DNA of 64,000 bases from Streptomyces sp. ISL-1 (GCF_018614585.1 NZ_JAGGOI010000022.1:78732-142731); one strand, 5' to 3'; positions 42,747 through 51,112 are shown, counted from the first letter of the stretch. A program made the numbers and translations. Notes: generated from the letters alone by a model not told the origin.

Positions 42747-43607
42747 TTACGCCAGCCCCCGCCGCGCCACCGCCGGCGCCCGGTGGCCCGCGATCGCCGA
42801 CACCATGTCGAGCACCTGCTTTGTCTCCGCCACCTCGTGGACGCGATACACCTGCGCCCCCAGCCACGCCGAGACCGCCGTCGTCGCCAGCGTCCCGACC
42901 ACGCGTTCTTTCACCGGCCTGTCGAGCGTCTCGCCGACGAAGTCCTTGTTCGACAGCGAGACCAGCACCGGCCAGTCCGTCGCCGTCAGCTCCCCGAGGC
43001 GACGCGTCGCCTCCAGCGAATGGCGCGTGTTCTTCCCGAAGTCATGACCGGGATCGATCATGATCCCGTCCCGCCGGACTCCCAGCTCCACCGCCCGCTC
43101 CGCCAGCGAGAGCGTCACCCGCAAAATGTCCGCCACCACGTCGTCGTACGCGATCCGGTGCGGCCGCGTCCTTGGCTCCGTGCCGCCCGCGTGCGTGCAC
43201 ACCAGGCCCGCGCCGTACCGCGCGGCGACCTCCGCCAGCTTGGGGTCCACCCCGCCCCACGCGTCATTGAGCAGATCCGCGCCCGCCTCGCAGACCGCCT
43301 CGCCCACGTCGTGCCGCCAGGTGTCGACGCTGATCACCACGTCCGGATGGCGCCTGCGCACCTCCGCCACGAAGCCGACCGTTCGGCGTGCCTCCTCCTC
43401 GGCCGTCACCTCCTCCCCAGGACCGGCCTTCACCCCACCGATGTCGATGATGGCAGCACCCTCTGACACCGCCTGCTCGACGCGGGCGAGGGCCGGCTCG
43501 TCGTGGAAGGTCGCGCCCTGGTCGTAGAAGGAATCAGGCGTACGGTTCACGATCGCCATGATCACCGGCTCGTGCGCGTCGAATTCGCGCGGTCCCAGCC
43601 GCAGCAT
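42747..43607 (-). CDS. Dihydropteroate synthase-like protein (FolP2 type)
   Basis: A 286-residue TIM-barrel protein of the pterin-binding family: MAIVNRTPDSFYDQGATF, AAIIDIGGVKAGPG, SVDTWRHDV, LLNDAWGG, MIDPGHDFGKN. Several canonical positions of true DHPS are changed (NRTPDSFYDQG instead of NVTPDSFSDGG). In Mycobacterium the syntenic FolP2 is reported not to have DHPS activity, so folate function should not be assumed. A separate folP in a folate operon is usual in Streptomyces. The stop is TAA next to the repeat region. Confidence 0.82.
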   Translation of the reverse strand: MLRLGPREFDAHEPVIMAIVNRTPDSFYDQGATFHDEPALARVEQAVSEGAAIIDIGGVKAGPGEEVTAEEEARRTVGFVAEVRRRHPDVVISVDTWRHDVGEAVCEAGADLLNDAWGGVDPKLAEVAARYGAGLVCTHAGGTEPRTRPHRIAYDDVVADILRVTLSLAERAVELGVRRDGIMIDPGHDFGKNTRHSLEATRRLGELTATDWPVLVSLSNKDFVGETLDRPVKERVVGTLATTAVSAWLGAQVYRVHEVAETKQVLDMVSAIAGHRAPAVARRGLA

Positions 43608-43708
43608 CCGCTGTTTCCTCCTCAGGTCGTTCGCCTGCGACCCTAACTGTCAGAGTCCCGTGGCACGATCAGCACCGGACAGTTTTTCGCTTGGGGAGAG
43701 GCTCGCTC

Positions 43709-44062
43709 GTGTTCTTGTTCTTGCTGATCGCGATGGTCGTGGTCGTCGCCGCGGTCACCCTCGCCGTGGTCGGCGGCGGCGACAGCGCGGCCCTGCCCGA
43801 GGCGGCGCCCGAGCATCTGGTCGATCCGCTGCCGGCCACCCGCCCGGTCGGCCGCGCGGACGTGGAGGCGCTGCGGCTGCCGGTCGGGCCGCGGGGCTAT
43901 CGGATGGCGGACGTGGACGATGTGCTCGGCCGCCTCGGCGCCGAACTCGCCGAGCGGGACGCCCGCATCGCCGAGCTGGAGTCCGCGCTGGCCGGCGCGC
44001 AGGCCACCGCGGTGGGCAGGGCCAACCTGTTCGCCAAACCCGGCGAGGAGCGCGAGCAGTGA
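43709..44062 (+). CDS. Membrane-anchored DivIVA-domain protein
   Basis: A 117-residue protein with an N-terminal TM (VFLFLLIAMVVVVAAVTLAVV), a linker, and a short DivIVA-like motif (LRLPVGPRGYRMADVDDVLGRL) leading into a coiled coil (LAERDARIAELESALAGAQ). DivIVA domains bind curved membrane and recruit growth machinery. The GTG start has GGGGAGAGG upstream; an upstream TTG at 43691 is less likely since it is part of that site. It ends with GTGA overlap into tagA. The syntenic mycobacterial gene is Rv1209. Confidence 0.8.
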   Translation: MFLFLLIAMVVVVAAVTLAVVGGGDSAALPEAAPEHLVDPLPATRPVGRADVEALRLPVGPRGYRMADVDDVLGRLGAELAERDARIAELESALAGAQATAVGRANLFAKPGEEREQ

Positions 44063-44694
44063 CCGGCGGTGTCGTACCGGGCCCCGACGGGAAGCCGCGC
44101 TGTCCCTGGGGCCTGTCCACGGAGGACTACGTCAGGTACCACGACGAGGAGTGGGGCCGCCCCGTCCACGGCGACGACGCGCTGTTCGAGCGCCTGTGCC
44201 TGGAGGCCTTCCAGTCCGGCCTGTCCTGGATCACCATCCTGCGCCGGCGGGAGGGCTTCCGCCTCGCCTTCGACGGCTTCAAGATCGCGTCCGTCGCGGA
44301 GTTCACCGACGCCGACGAGGAGCGCCTCCTCGCCGACCCCGGGATCATCCGCAACCGCGCCAAGATCAAGGCGACGGTCGCCAACGCACGCGTGCTCGCC
44401 GACTGGCCGGCCGGCGAGCTCGACGCGCTGATCTGGTCGTACGCCCCCGACCCGGCGGCGCGGCCGGCTCCCCGCACGATCGCCGACGTCCCGGCCGTGA
44501 CGGACGAGTCCACCGCGCTGGCCAAGGACCTCAAGAAGCGCGGGCTGCGCTTCATCGGACCGACGACGGCGTACGCACTCATGCAGGCGTGCGGCCTTGT
44601 CGACGACCACCTGAGCGAGTGCGTCGCCCGCCGCGCCCAGCCGCTCCTGGCCTCGGCTAGCGGCCGAGGTACTTCGGCTTCTCCTTGGCGATGA
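44059..44694 (+). CDS. tagA: DNA-3-methyladenine glycosylase I
   Basis: A 211-residue base-excision enzyme removing 3-methyladenine. It matches E. coli Tag along its length: CPWGLSTEDYVRYHDEEWG, LCLEAFQSGLSWITILRRRE, GIIRNRAKI, RFIGPTTAYALMQACGLV. The zinc-site Cys, His, His, Cys are present (RCPWG, YHDEE, DDHLSEC). The GTG start overlaps the DivIVA-gene stop as GTGA. Its 3' end overlaps the convergent enoyl-CoA hydratase gene by 38 bases, which adds a Ser/Arg tail. Confidence 0.93.
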   Translation: MTGGVVPGPDGKPRCPWGLSTEDYVRYHDEEWGRPVHGDDALFERLCLEAFQSGLSWITILRRREGFRLAFDGFKIASVAEFTDADEERLLADPGIIRNRAKIKATVANARVLADWPAGELDALIWSYAPDPAARPAPRTIADVPAVTDESTALAKDLKKRGLRFIGPTTAYALMQACGLVDDHLSECVARRAQPLLASASGRGTSASPWR

Positions 44695-45457
44695 ACGCTT
44701 GGACCGCGATCGCATGGTCCTCGGACGCGCCGGCCCTCGCCTGCAGCTCGTCCTCCTTGCCGAGCGTCTCGCTCAGCGTGTGACCGGCGCCGTAGGCCAT
44801 GGACTCCTTGATCGCCGCGTACGCCACGGTCGGGCCGTCGGCCAGCGCGCGGGCCACAGCGGCGGCCTCAGCGGCCAGGTCGTCGGCGGGGACCAGCTTG
44901 TTCGCGATGCCCCACTCGTACGCCTCCTGCGCCGAGAACGAGCGCGGGAAGAGCAGCAGATCGGCCGCCCGGCTCTGGCCGATCAGCCGGGGCAGCGTCC
45001 ACGACACCCCGGAGTCGGCGCTCAGCGCGACGCCCGCGAACGACGTCGTGAATTTGGCTGTGTCCGCGACGACCCGGTAGTCCGCGGCGAGCGCGAAGCC
45101 GAGGCCCGCGCCCGCGGCTACCCCGTTGACCCCGGCCACGACCGGCTTCGGCATCTCGGTCAGGGCACGCACGATGGGGTTGTAGTGCTCCCGCACGGTG
45201 TTCATGGTGTCGCCGCTGCCCGACTCGCGGGCGGCGACGAGGGTCCCGATGTGCTCCTTGAGGTCCTGGCCGACGCAGAAGGCGCGCCCGGACGCGGTGA
45301 GCAGTACCGCCCGTACGGCAGGGTCGGCGGCGGCTGCCCGGGCCGAGTCGCGCAGAGCGACTTTGGCGTCGGTGTTCATCGCGTTCATGGCCTCGGGCCG
45401 GTTGATCGTGATCGTCGCGAGTCCGTCGCTCACTTCGTACAGCACGGAGTCGGCCAT
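44657..45457 (-). CDS. Enoyl-CoA hydratase/isomerase family protein
   Basis: A 266-residue crotonase-fold protein. The oxyanion-hole segments are AFCVGQDLKEH and NGVAAGAGLGFALAADYRV. At the second acid position it has ALSADSGVSWTLPRL: an Asp like PaaG-type isomerases rather than the hydratase Glu. An isomerase acting on phenylacetate-type or other acyl-CoA is therefore possible; the substrate is not clear. The ATG is preceded by GGGGA. It is a single gene, convergent with and overlapping tagA. Confidence 0.85.
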   Translation of the reverse strand: MADSVLYEVSDGLATITINRPEAMNAMNTDAKVALRDSARAAAADPAVRAVLLTASGRAFCVGQDLKEHIGTLVAARESGSGDTMNTVREHYNPIVRALTEMPKPVVAGVNGVAAGAGLGFALAADYRVVADTAKFTTSFAGVALSADSGVSWTLPRLIGQSRAADLLLFPRSFSAQEAYEWGIANKLVPADDLAAEAAAVARALADGPTVAYAAIKESMAYGAGHTLSETLGKEDELQARAGASEDHAIAVQAFIAKEKPKYLGR

Positions 45458-45659
45458 GGCTGGGTCCCCTTTGCGGCTCTGACGTTGATGTTCAGGCGTG
45501 TTCAGAGCCCAGCATGGCGGAGATCGCCGAAGGCGAACATGTGACCTGCGTCAAACAATCTTCCGGCCCTGCCCGGCGCGCGGTGGCGAAGTATCGCAGG
45601 CGGATCGCCGAATTGAGTGGTTTTGAGAGAGCGCGTTGCACAAGCGATGCCGACTGATG

Positions 45660-45690
45660 TTGGTCATCGGGTCCCGCCATGCGGGATAAT
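45660..45690 (+). promoter_or_regulatory. Candidate vegetative promoter of the DUF3117 gene
   Basis: TTGGTC at 45660-45665 and GATAAT at 45685-45690 with a 19-base spacer resemble the HrdB-type -35/-10, 80 bases before the start codon. The rest of the 45458-45770 gap has no supported gene. Confidence 0.5.
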
Positions 45691-45770
45691 GACCTGGAAG
45701 CAATGTGTTCGATGCCGGTGACACCTGGGTTGTCGGCTGCGATGAGCTGGTTTCAGGAAGGGGAACGAGC

Positions 45771-45938
45771 ATGGCGGCCATGAAGCCGCGGACGGGCGAC
45801 GGCCCGCTCGAGGTGACCAAGGAGGGGCGGGGCATCGTCATGCGCGTTCCGCTCGAAGGCGGCGGTCGGCTTGTGGTCGAGCTGACTCCGGACGAAGCCG
45901 ATGCCCTCGGCGACGCTCTGAAGAAGGTCGTCGGCTGA
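45771..45938 (+). CDS. DUF3117 family small protein
   Basis: A 55-residue protein, MAAMKPRTGDGPLEVTKEGR, then MRVPLEGGGRLVVELTPDEA and a helical end ALGDALKKVVG. It is strongly conserved in actinobacteria beside tagA (Rv1211 in Mycobacterium). The function is unknown; its size and fold suggest an adaptor. The ATG has AGGAAGGGG upstream. A terminator follows 23 bases after the stop, so it is monocistronic. Confidence 0.93.
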   Translation: MAAMKPRTGDGPLEVTKEGRGIVMRVPLEGGGRLVVELTPDEADALGDALKKVVG

Positions 45939-45960
45939 CGCGGAAGCGCACACAAATTTC

Positions 45961-45990
45961 ACTGCCCCGGCACCTCGGTGTCGGGGCAGT
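45961..45990 (+). terminator. Terminator of the DUF3117 gene
   Basis: A 13-bp stem with one G-T pair (45961-45973 with 45978-45990), CTCG loop, followed by GCTGTTTTCC, close to a classical intrinsic terminator. Confidence 0.9.
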
Positions 45991-46238
45991 GCTGTTTTCC
46001 GGATCGGACGCGTATCGGGTGTGGCGGCCGACCGGGGCAGTCCGTGCCGCCCACGCAGGGCCCCGGTTCGGGCGGGCCGTTGGCGGGACCGCGTCTCGCC
46101 ACGGCGAGGGCTCAGCTCCCGGATCTCGTCCTGTCCCGGCCGGCGGCCCCTGCCCGCTTCGGGCGGTAGGGGTACGCGTTCGCCGGGGCGACGGGCTCAG
46201 CCGCGGCGGGACCGCGTCAACAGAGGTGGCTGACGCGG

Positions 46239-46874
46239 TCAGCCGCGGCGGACCGCGCAGAGCAGGCCGTCGCCCACCGGCAGCAGAGACGGCAGCAGTT
46301 CCTGGCTCTCCCGCACCGCGCGCAGCAGCTCCCGCAGACGCAGCACCTCCGCCGGCTGGGCCGCCGAGTCGACCGTGCGGCCGTCCGCGAATACGCCCTC
46401 GAAGCAGACCAGACCGCCAGGTCGCAGCAGGCGCAACGATTCAGCGAGATAGTCCAGCGACTCCGTCCGGTCGCCGTCGCAGAAGACGAGGTCGTAACCG
46501 CCGTCCGCCAGCCGCGGAAGCACGTCGAGCGCGTGGCCGGGGATGAAACGCGCCCGGTTCGCGGCGAAGCCCGCCGCGCGGAACGCCTCCTTGGCGAACT
46601 GCTGCCGGTCCGGCTCCGGGTCCACCGTGGTCAGTACGCCGTCGGACCGCATCCCGTGCAGCAGATAGATCCCGGAGACACCCGTCCCGGTACCGATTTC
46701 GGCCACCGCTTTCGCGTCAGCGGTGGCAGCCAGCAGTCGCAGCGCGGCGCCGGTGCCTGGCGACACCGAGGGGAGCCCTGACTCCCGGGCCCGGTCACGG
46801 GCCCAGCGCAGCGTGTCGTCCTCGGCGACAAAGGCGTCGGCGAACGCCCAGCTCGTCTGCCGGTTGGCGGTAAT
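46239..46874 (-). CDS. SAM-dependent O-methyltransferase, probable ATT start
   Basis: A 211-residue class I methyltransferase. Motif I is AVAEIGTGTGVSGIYLL; DLVFCDGDR and LRLLRPGGLVCFEGV follow. It resembles the Rv1220c-type methyltransferase that sits divergent from sigE in Mycobacterium; the acceptor is unknown. No ATG, GTG or TTG occurs between a distant TTG (47003, inside the sigma gene) and the conserved ITANRQTSWAFADAFV. The best start is the ATT at 46874, six bases after GGAG. The 3' end has a partial copy (TCAGCCGCGGCGGGACCGCG) about 40 bases beyond its stop. Confidence 0.82.
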   Translation of the reverse strand: MTANRQTSWAFADAFVAEDDTLRWARDRARESGLPSVSPGTGAALRLLAATADAKAVAEIGTGTGVSGIYLLHGMRSDGVLTTVDPEPDRQQFAKEAFRAAGFAANRARFIPGHALDVLPRLADGGYDLVFCDGDRTESLDYLAESLRLLRPGGLVCFEGVFADGRTVDSAAQPAEVLRLRELLRAVRESQELLPSLLPVGDGLLCAVRRG

Positions 46875-46975
46875 GACCCTCTCCTGTCCCCGTAGTGGCG
46901 CGACGCTGACTGTATCCGCTGCGCCCGGGAACCCGCGGATGGGACCAGGCGTTATGGAGGGACAGAGGGAAACGC

Positions 46976-47815
46976 ATGGATCAGGGCCAGAAGCAGGACC
47001 CAAATTCGCGTAAAGATTCTTATCCGGAGCTAACGGGCGAGGTGGCTATGGTAGGGGCTCCGCTGGACACCACCAGAGCCGACAGGGGAGGTGCGGCTGC
47101 ACCTGCGGATCGGAGAGGAGTGCTGAGGCGCTTCCTCAGGTCGGCGGGTGAGCCGAGATCCGTGACCGACATTGCTGACCGTTCTCGCTCCACTGACTCC
47201 GCAGCTACGGCGACCTTCGCATCGGATGCGGAATCGCAGGCGTGGACGCCTCCCACCTGGGAGGAAATCGTCAGCACGCACAGCGGCCGGGTCTACCGCC
47301 TCGCCTACCGCCTGACGGGCAACCAGCATGACGCCGAGGACCTCACCCAGGAGGTCTTCGTGAGGGTCTTCCGCTCGTTGTCGACGTACACGCCGGGCAC
47401 CTTCGAGGGCTGGCTGCACCGCATCACCACCAACCTCTTCCTGGACATGGTCCGCCGCAAGCAGCGGATCCGCTTCGACGCGCTCGCCGACGACGCCGCC
47501 GAGCGGCTCCCCAGCCGCGAGCCGTCCCCGCAGCAGGTCTTCAACGACACCCACTTCGACGCCGATGTGCAGCAGGCGCTGGACACCCTCGCCCCGGAGT
47601 TCCGCGCCGCCGTGGTGCTCTGTGACATCGAGGGGCTTTCGTACGAGGAGATCGCCGCGACTCTGGGCGTCAAGCTCGGCACGGTCCGCAGCCGGATCCA
47701 CCGCGGCCGGTCCCATCTGCGCAAGGCTCTGCAGCACCGTTCCCCCGAGGCGCGCGCCGAGCAGCGCTCGCTGGCTGGGGCGGTCGGCCTGGCAGGGGAG
47801 GTAGGACCGGCGTGA
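46976..47815 (+). CDS. sigE: ECF sigma factor, SigE type
   Basis: A 279-residue group IV sigma factor. Region 2 is at about 95-165 (RVYRLAYRLTGNQHDAEDLT, then HRITTNLFLDMVRRK). Region 4 is at about 195-255, with the helix-turn-helix CDIEGLSYEEIAATLGV and GTVRSRIHRGR. The N-terminus is a 90-residue poorly conserved extension. By synteny it is the counterpart of mycobacterial SigE, a cell-surface stress sigma; this is not necessarily the S. coelicolor gene named sigE. The ATG at 46976 has AGAGGG upstream; an ATG at 47048 is the alternative. It overlaps the anti-sigma gene as GTGA. Confidence 0.88.
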   Translation: MDQGQKQDPNSRKDSYPELTGEVAMVGAPLDTTRADRGGAAAPADRRGVLRRFLRSAGEPRSVTDIADRSRSTDSAATATFASDAESQAWTPPTWEEIVSTHSGRVYRLAYRLTGNQHDAEDLTQEVFVRVFRSLSTYTPGTFEGWLHRITTNLFLDMVRRKQRIRFDALADDAAERLPSREPSPQQVFNDTHFDADVQQALDTLAPEFRAAVVLCDIEGLSYEEIAATLGVKLGTVRSRIHRGRSHLRKALQHRSPEARAEQRSLAGAVGLAGEVGPA

Positions 47816-48759
47816 GCGGCACCAGCCCCACACCTGCGGAGCAGCACCTGGGGGACCGGCTTGCCGCGCTTGTCGACGGTGAGCTCAAACACGATGTCCG
47901 GGACCGGGTGCTGGCACATCTGGCGACCTGTCCCAGGTGCAAGGCCGAGGCCGACGCTCAGCGCCGCCTGAAGAACGTCTTCGCCCACACCGCGCCGCCG
48001 CCGCCCTCCGAGGGGCTGCTCGCGCGGCTCCAGGGGCTGCCCGCGGGGCCCGGAGGTGACGACGACCGGGGTGGACCGTTCGACGGGGGGCGGCTCGGCG
48101 GCGACGGGGTGTTCGGAGCGCTGAACCCATCGTCGGGACGGGGCCCGGGCTCCCACGACCCCCGTACGGGGACGTTCGGATACGTTCCCACGGGCGCACA
48201 CGCCCTGCTTCCCGGCGGTTCCGGCAGCGGCTTCCGAATCCATGACGTGGGGCGTGCGGAAGCGGAGCGCTCGCCCTGGCGCGGGCGGAGGTTCGCCTTC
48301 GCGGCGGCCAGCGCCGTGTCCTTCGCGGCGATGGCCCTCGGTGGGGCACTGCCGCTCGACGCCTCCGTCCAGGCAGGGCCCAGAGGCGAGGGCACGGGTC
48401 GCAATGTCACGCCGCTGCGGTCCGCGACCCCGAGCACCGGCACGACGACCGCGGCGGGCACCCCCAGGAGCACCGGCACCGAGACCGAGCGCCGCCGCAC
48501 CGGGGGCAACGGCATGGCCAGGTCGGACAACCGTCCAGTCATCGCCGGGGCGCCCGCCCTGCCGGCCCCGGCGCCGCTGAACCACCCCCTTACGGCCCCG
48601 ATGCTGACCGACGCCTCGTACTCCCCGCCGCTGATACGTCCGACGGGCTCGGCATTCCACCTCGCCACCGCCCCCGGGCTCACCCCGAGCGCCTCACCTG
48701 TCCCCACGCATCTCGCTGCCCCGACCGAGTCCGCTCAGCGCCTGTCGTCCCGGCGCTGA
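47812..48759 (+). CDS. Zinc-binding anti-sigma factor, RseA type
   Basis: A 315-residue transmembrane regulator. The N-terminal ZAS domain has His36-x3-Cys40-x2-Cys43 (LAHLATCPRCKAE). A Gly/Pro-rich linker precedes a TM near 163-184 (FAFAAASAVSFAAMALGGALP), and the external part is Pro/Thr/Ala-rich. It should bind and hold the sigma factor encoded immediately upstream, with which it shares the GTGA overlap. Mycobacterial RseA (Rv1222) is the positional counterpart. Release may occur by proteolysis or phosphorylation, which cannot be seen here. Confidence 0.87.
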   Translation: MSGTSPTPAEQHLGDRLAALVDGELKHDVRDRVLAHLATCPRCKAEADAQRRLKNVFAHTAPPPPSEGLLARLQGLPAGPGGDDDRGGPFDGGRLGGDGVFGALNPSSGRGPGSHDPRTGTFGYVPTGAHALLPGGSGSGFRIHDVGRAEAERSPWRGRRFAFAAASAVSFAAMALGGALPLDASVQAGPRGEGTGRNVTPLRSATPSTGTTTAAGTPRSTGTETERRRTGGNGMARSDNRPVIAGAPALPAPAPLNHPLTAPMLTDASYSPPLIRPTGSAFHLATAPGLTPSASPVPTHLAAPTESAQRLSSRR

Positions 48760-48850
48760 GCAGGACCCTGCGCGGAGATTCGCAAACCTGGTTGAATCTT
48801 CGGAGGGTGCCCCGTGGGGGTGCGCAGTGACCGGCAGTTGCGGGGAGAGC

Positions 48851-50527
48851 ATGGACGACGGGAAGCCCACCGGACCCAAGGCGAAGTGGTGGAGCCGTCC
48901 CAGCGCGGGACGTGTGACCCTGCCGGAGGCGCAGGAGCCGGTGCCGGTCTCGGAGCCAGTGCCGGCACGTGTGCCGGTTCCGGTGCCCGAGGACGCCGCG
49001 GACACTGAGGTGACGGCGGCGCTGCCGCCCACGCAGGCGCCGGGCAGGCCGCAGCCTCTGCACGAGCCCGACGATTACAGCACCCCGCCGTACGGCGGGC
49101 CCGGGCCGTGGGCGCCCGCACCTCCCGTACAGCGGCCGATGCCGACTCCGGCGCAGGGCACTCCCATCCAGCCGCAGCACTCCCCGACGCCGGACGGCAC
49201 CGCGCCGGGCACCGGCGGCGGGTACGCCCCGCCGCCCCAGCCCCACGCGCCCCACCCCCACGCGCCCCAGCCCCCGCAGGCGCACGTCCAGCAGCCCCAC
49301 ATCCACGCCCAGCCGCAGCCGCAGCCGCCGCAGTCCCCGGCCTCCCAATGGCTGCAGTACGACCCCTGGAGCGCGCCCGGTCAGCCGCTGACCCACCCCG
49401 GTGAGCCCGCCGGGAAGAAGCGCCGAGGCGGATCGCTGCTGGTCGGGGCGGTCCTGCTGGCGCTCGTCGCGGGCGGCATCGGCGGCGGCATCGGCGCGTA
49501 CATCGAACGCAACGGAGGCATCACCCAGGTCGAACTCCCGCAGGTGCCCAAGGACAACGGCAACCGCCCGCCCGACAGCGTCGCGGGCATCGCCGCAAGC
49601 GCGCTGCCGAGCGTCGTCACACTCCATGTCAGCGGCGGCGGCGAACAGGGCACCGGCACCGGCTTCGTGCTCGACCAGCAGGGCCACATCCTGACCAACA
49701 ATCATGTCGTCGACCCGGCGGGCTCGGCCGGCGACATCTCAGTCACCTTCAGCGGCGGCGAGACCGCCAAGGCGAAGCTCGTCGGCAAGGACAGCGGCTA
49801 CGACCTCGCCGTCGTCAAGGTCTCCGGCGTCTCCGGCCTCAAGCCGCTGCCCCTGGGGAACTCCGACAGCGTCCAGGTGGGCGACCCGGTCGTGGCCATC
49901 GGCGCACCCTTCGACCTCCAGAACACCGTGACCTCCGGCATCATCAGCGCCAAGGAGCGCCCCATCACCGCGGGCGGTGAGAAGGGTGACGGCAGCGATG
50001 TCAGCTATGTCGACGCGCTGCAGACCGACGCCCCGATAAACCCCGGCAATTCGGGCGGTCCGCTGGTTGACACCAAGGCCCGGGTCATCGGCATCAACAG
50101 CGCGATCCGCGCGGCGGACTCCGGTGCGGGCCCGGAGGGCGGTCAGGCAGGCTCCATCGGACTCGGCTTCGCGATCCCCATCAACCAGGGCAAGCGCGTC
50201 GCAGAAGAGCTGATCAACACCGGCAAGGCCACACACCCGGTGATCGGCGTAAGCCTGGACATGAAGTACACCGGCGACGGCGCACGTGTCGGCGAGGAGG
50301 GCAAGGACGGCAGCCCGTCCGTCACTTCGGGCGGCCCTGGCGCCAAGGCGGGGATCAAGCCGGGCGACATCATCACCAAGGTCGACGGTCAGCGGGTGCA
50401 CAGCGGCGAGGAGCTGATCGTCAAGATCCGCTCGCACCGCCCCGGCGACCGGCTGGAGCTCACCCTGGTCCGCGCCGGCAATGAACGGACGATGACGCTC
50501 ACGCTCGGCTCCGCGGACGGCACATGA
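48851..50527 (+). CDS. htrA: HtrA/DegP-like membrane serine protease with PDZ domain
   Basis: A 558-residue protease. Residues 1-190 are a Pro/His/Gln-rich cytoplasmic region; TM at about 194-217 (GSLLVGAVLLALVAGG); trypsin-like domain with His285 (NNHVVD), Asp318 (GYDLAVV) and Ser401 (NPGNSGGPL); C-terminal PDZ (GGPGAKAGIKPGDIITKVDG). It degrades or refolds damaged exported proteins and may feed back on the stress sigma pathway, as for the syntenic Rv1223. The ATG at 48851 with GGGGAG is chosen; a GTG at 48827 is possible. Confidence 0.92.
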   Translation: MDDGKPTGPKAKWWSRPSAGRVTLPEAQEPVPVSEPVPARVPVPVPEDAADTEVTAALPPTQAPGRPQPLHEPDDYSTPPYGGPGPWAPAPPVQRPMPTPAQGTPIQPQHSPTPDGTAPGTGGGYAPPPQPHAPHPHAPQPPQAHVQQPHIHAQPQPQPPQSPASQWLQYDPWSAPGQPLTHPGEPAGKKRRGGSLLVGAVLLALVAGGIGGGIGAYIERNGGITQVELPQVPKDNGNRPPDSVAGIAASALPSVVTLHVSGGGEQGTGTGFVLDQQGHILTNNHVVDPAGSAGDISVTFSGGETAKAKLVGKDSGYDLAVVKVSGVSGLKPLPLGNSDSVQVGDPVVAIGAPFDLQNTVTSGIISAKERPITAGGEKGDGSDVSYVDALQTDAPINPGNSGGPLVDTKARVIGINSAIRAADSGAGPEGGQAGSIGLGFAIPINQGKRVAEELINTGKATHPVIGVSLDMKYTGDGARVGEEGKDGSPSVTSGGPGAKAGIKPGDIITKVDGQRVHSGEELIVKIRSHRPGDRLELTLVRAGNERTMTLTLGSADGT

Positions 50528-50665
50528 CACCCAGCGGAACGCCGACGGGGCCGGTCCTGGCACCGGCCGTCGGAAGGTACCGTGCGGACAGTTCCGGCGG
50601 GTACCGTGGATCGGGCCCGGACCCCATCCGACCTGCGGGCCGCAGAGAACACGAGGAGCAGCAGG

Positions 50666-51112
50666 GTGTTCAATGACATAGGCGCACTGGAGCTGGTGGC
50701 GCTCGTGGTGCTCGCCGTGCTCATCTTCGGCCCGGACAAGCTGCCGAAAGTCATCCAGGACGCCAGCCGCTTCATCCGGAAGATCCGGGAATTCTCCGAG
50801 AGCGCGAAGCATGACATCCGCAGCGAACTGGGACCGGAGTTCAAGGACTTCGATTTCGAGGACCTCAACCCGAAGACGTTCATCCGCAAGCAGCTGAACG
50901 AGAACGAGGACCTGAAGGAGCTCAAGGGCCTCCGCAGCAGCTTCGACCTCAAGAAGGAAATCAACGAGGTCGCCGACGCGGTGAACGGCAACGAATCCGA
51001 CACGTCGGTCCCCGCCGCCGTCAACGGCTCGCCGGGCACGCCCGACCTGCTCAAGAAGCGCGAAAAGCCCGTTCAGGACGAGCGCCCGCCCTTCGACGCA
51101 GACGCCACCTGA
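50666..51112 (+). CDS. tatB: Sec-independent (Tat) translocase protein TatB
   Basis: A 148-residue protein. A single N-terminal TM (LELVALVVLAVLIFGPDKLP), then an amphipathic helix (VIQDASRFIRKIREFSESA) and a long acidic hydrophilic tail, the TatB plan. With TatA/TatC it exports folded proteins carrying twin-arginine signals; tatA and tatC are not in the window. The GTG start has AGGAGCAGCAGG upstream. Its place behind the sigma/anti-sigma/htrA genes is conserved with Mycobacterium. Confidence 0.92.
   Translation: MFNDIGALELVALVVLAVLIFGPDKLPKVIQDASRFIRKIREFSESAKHDIRSELGPEFKDFDFEDLNPKTFIRKQLNENEDLKELKGLRSSFDLKKEINEVADAVNGNESDTSVPAAVNGSPGTPDLLKKREKPVQDERPPFDADAT

Noticed and set aside
42747..43607. 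Calling this gene folP (folate synthesis)
   Set aside because: Signature residues differ from true DHPS, and the syntenic mycobacterial FolP2 is reported not to have this activity.
43558..44058. N-terminal extension of TagA (open frame from 43558)
   Set aside because: It runs antisense to the FolP-like start and through the DivIVA gene in another frame; TagA homologues start near the GTG at 44059.
46874..47003. TTG at 47003 as start of the methyltransferase
   Set aside because: It would add 43 poorly composed residues, overlaps the sigma factor start on the other strand and has no ribosome site.
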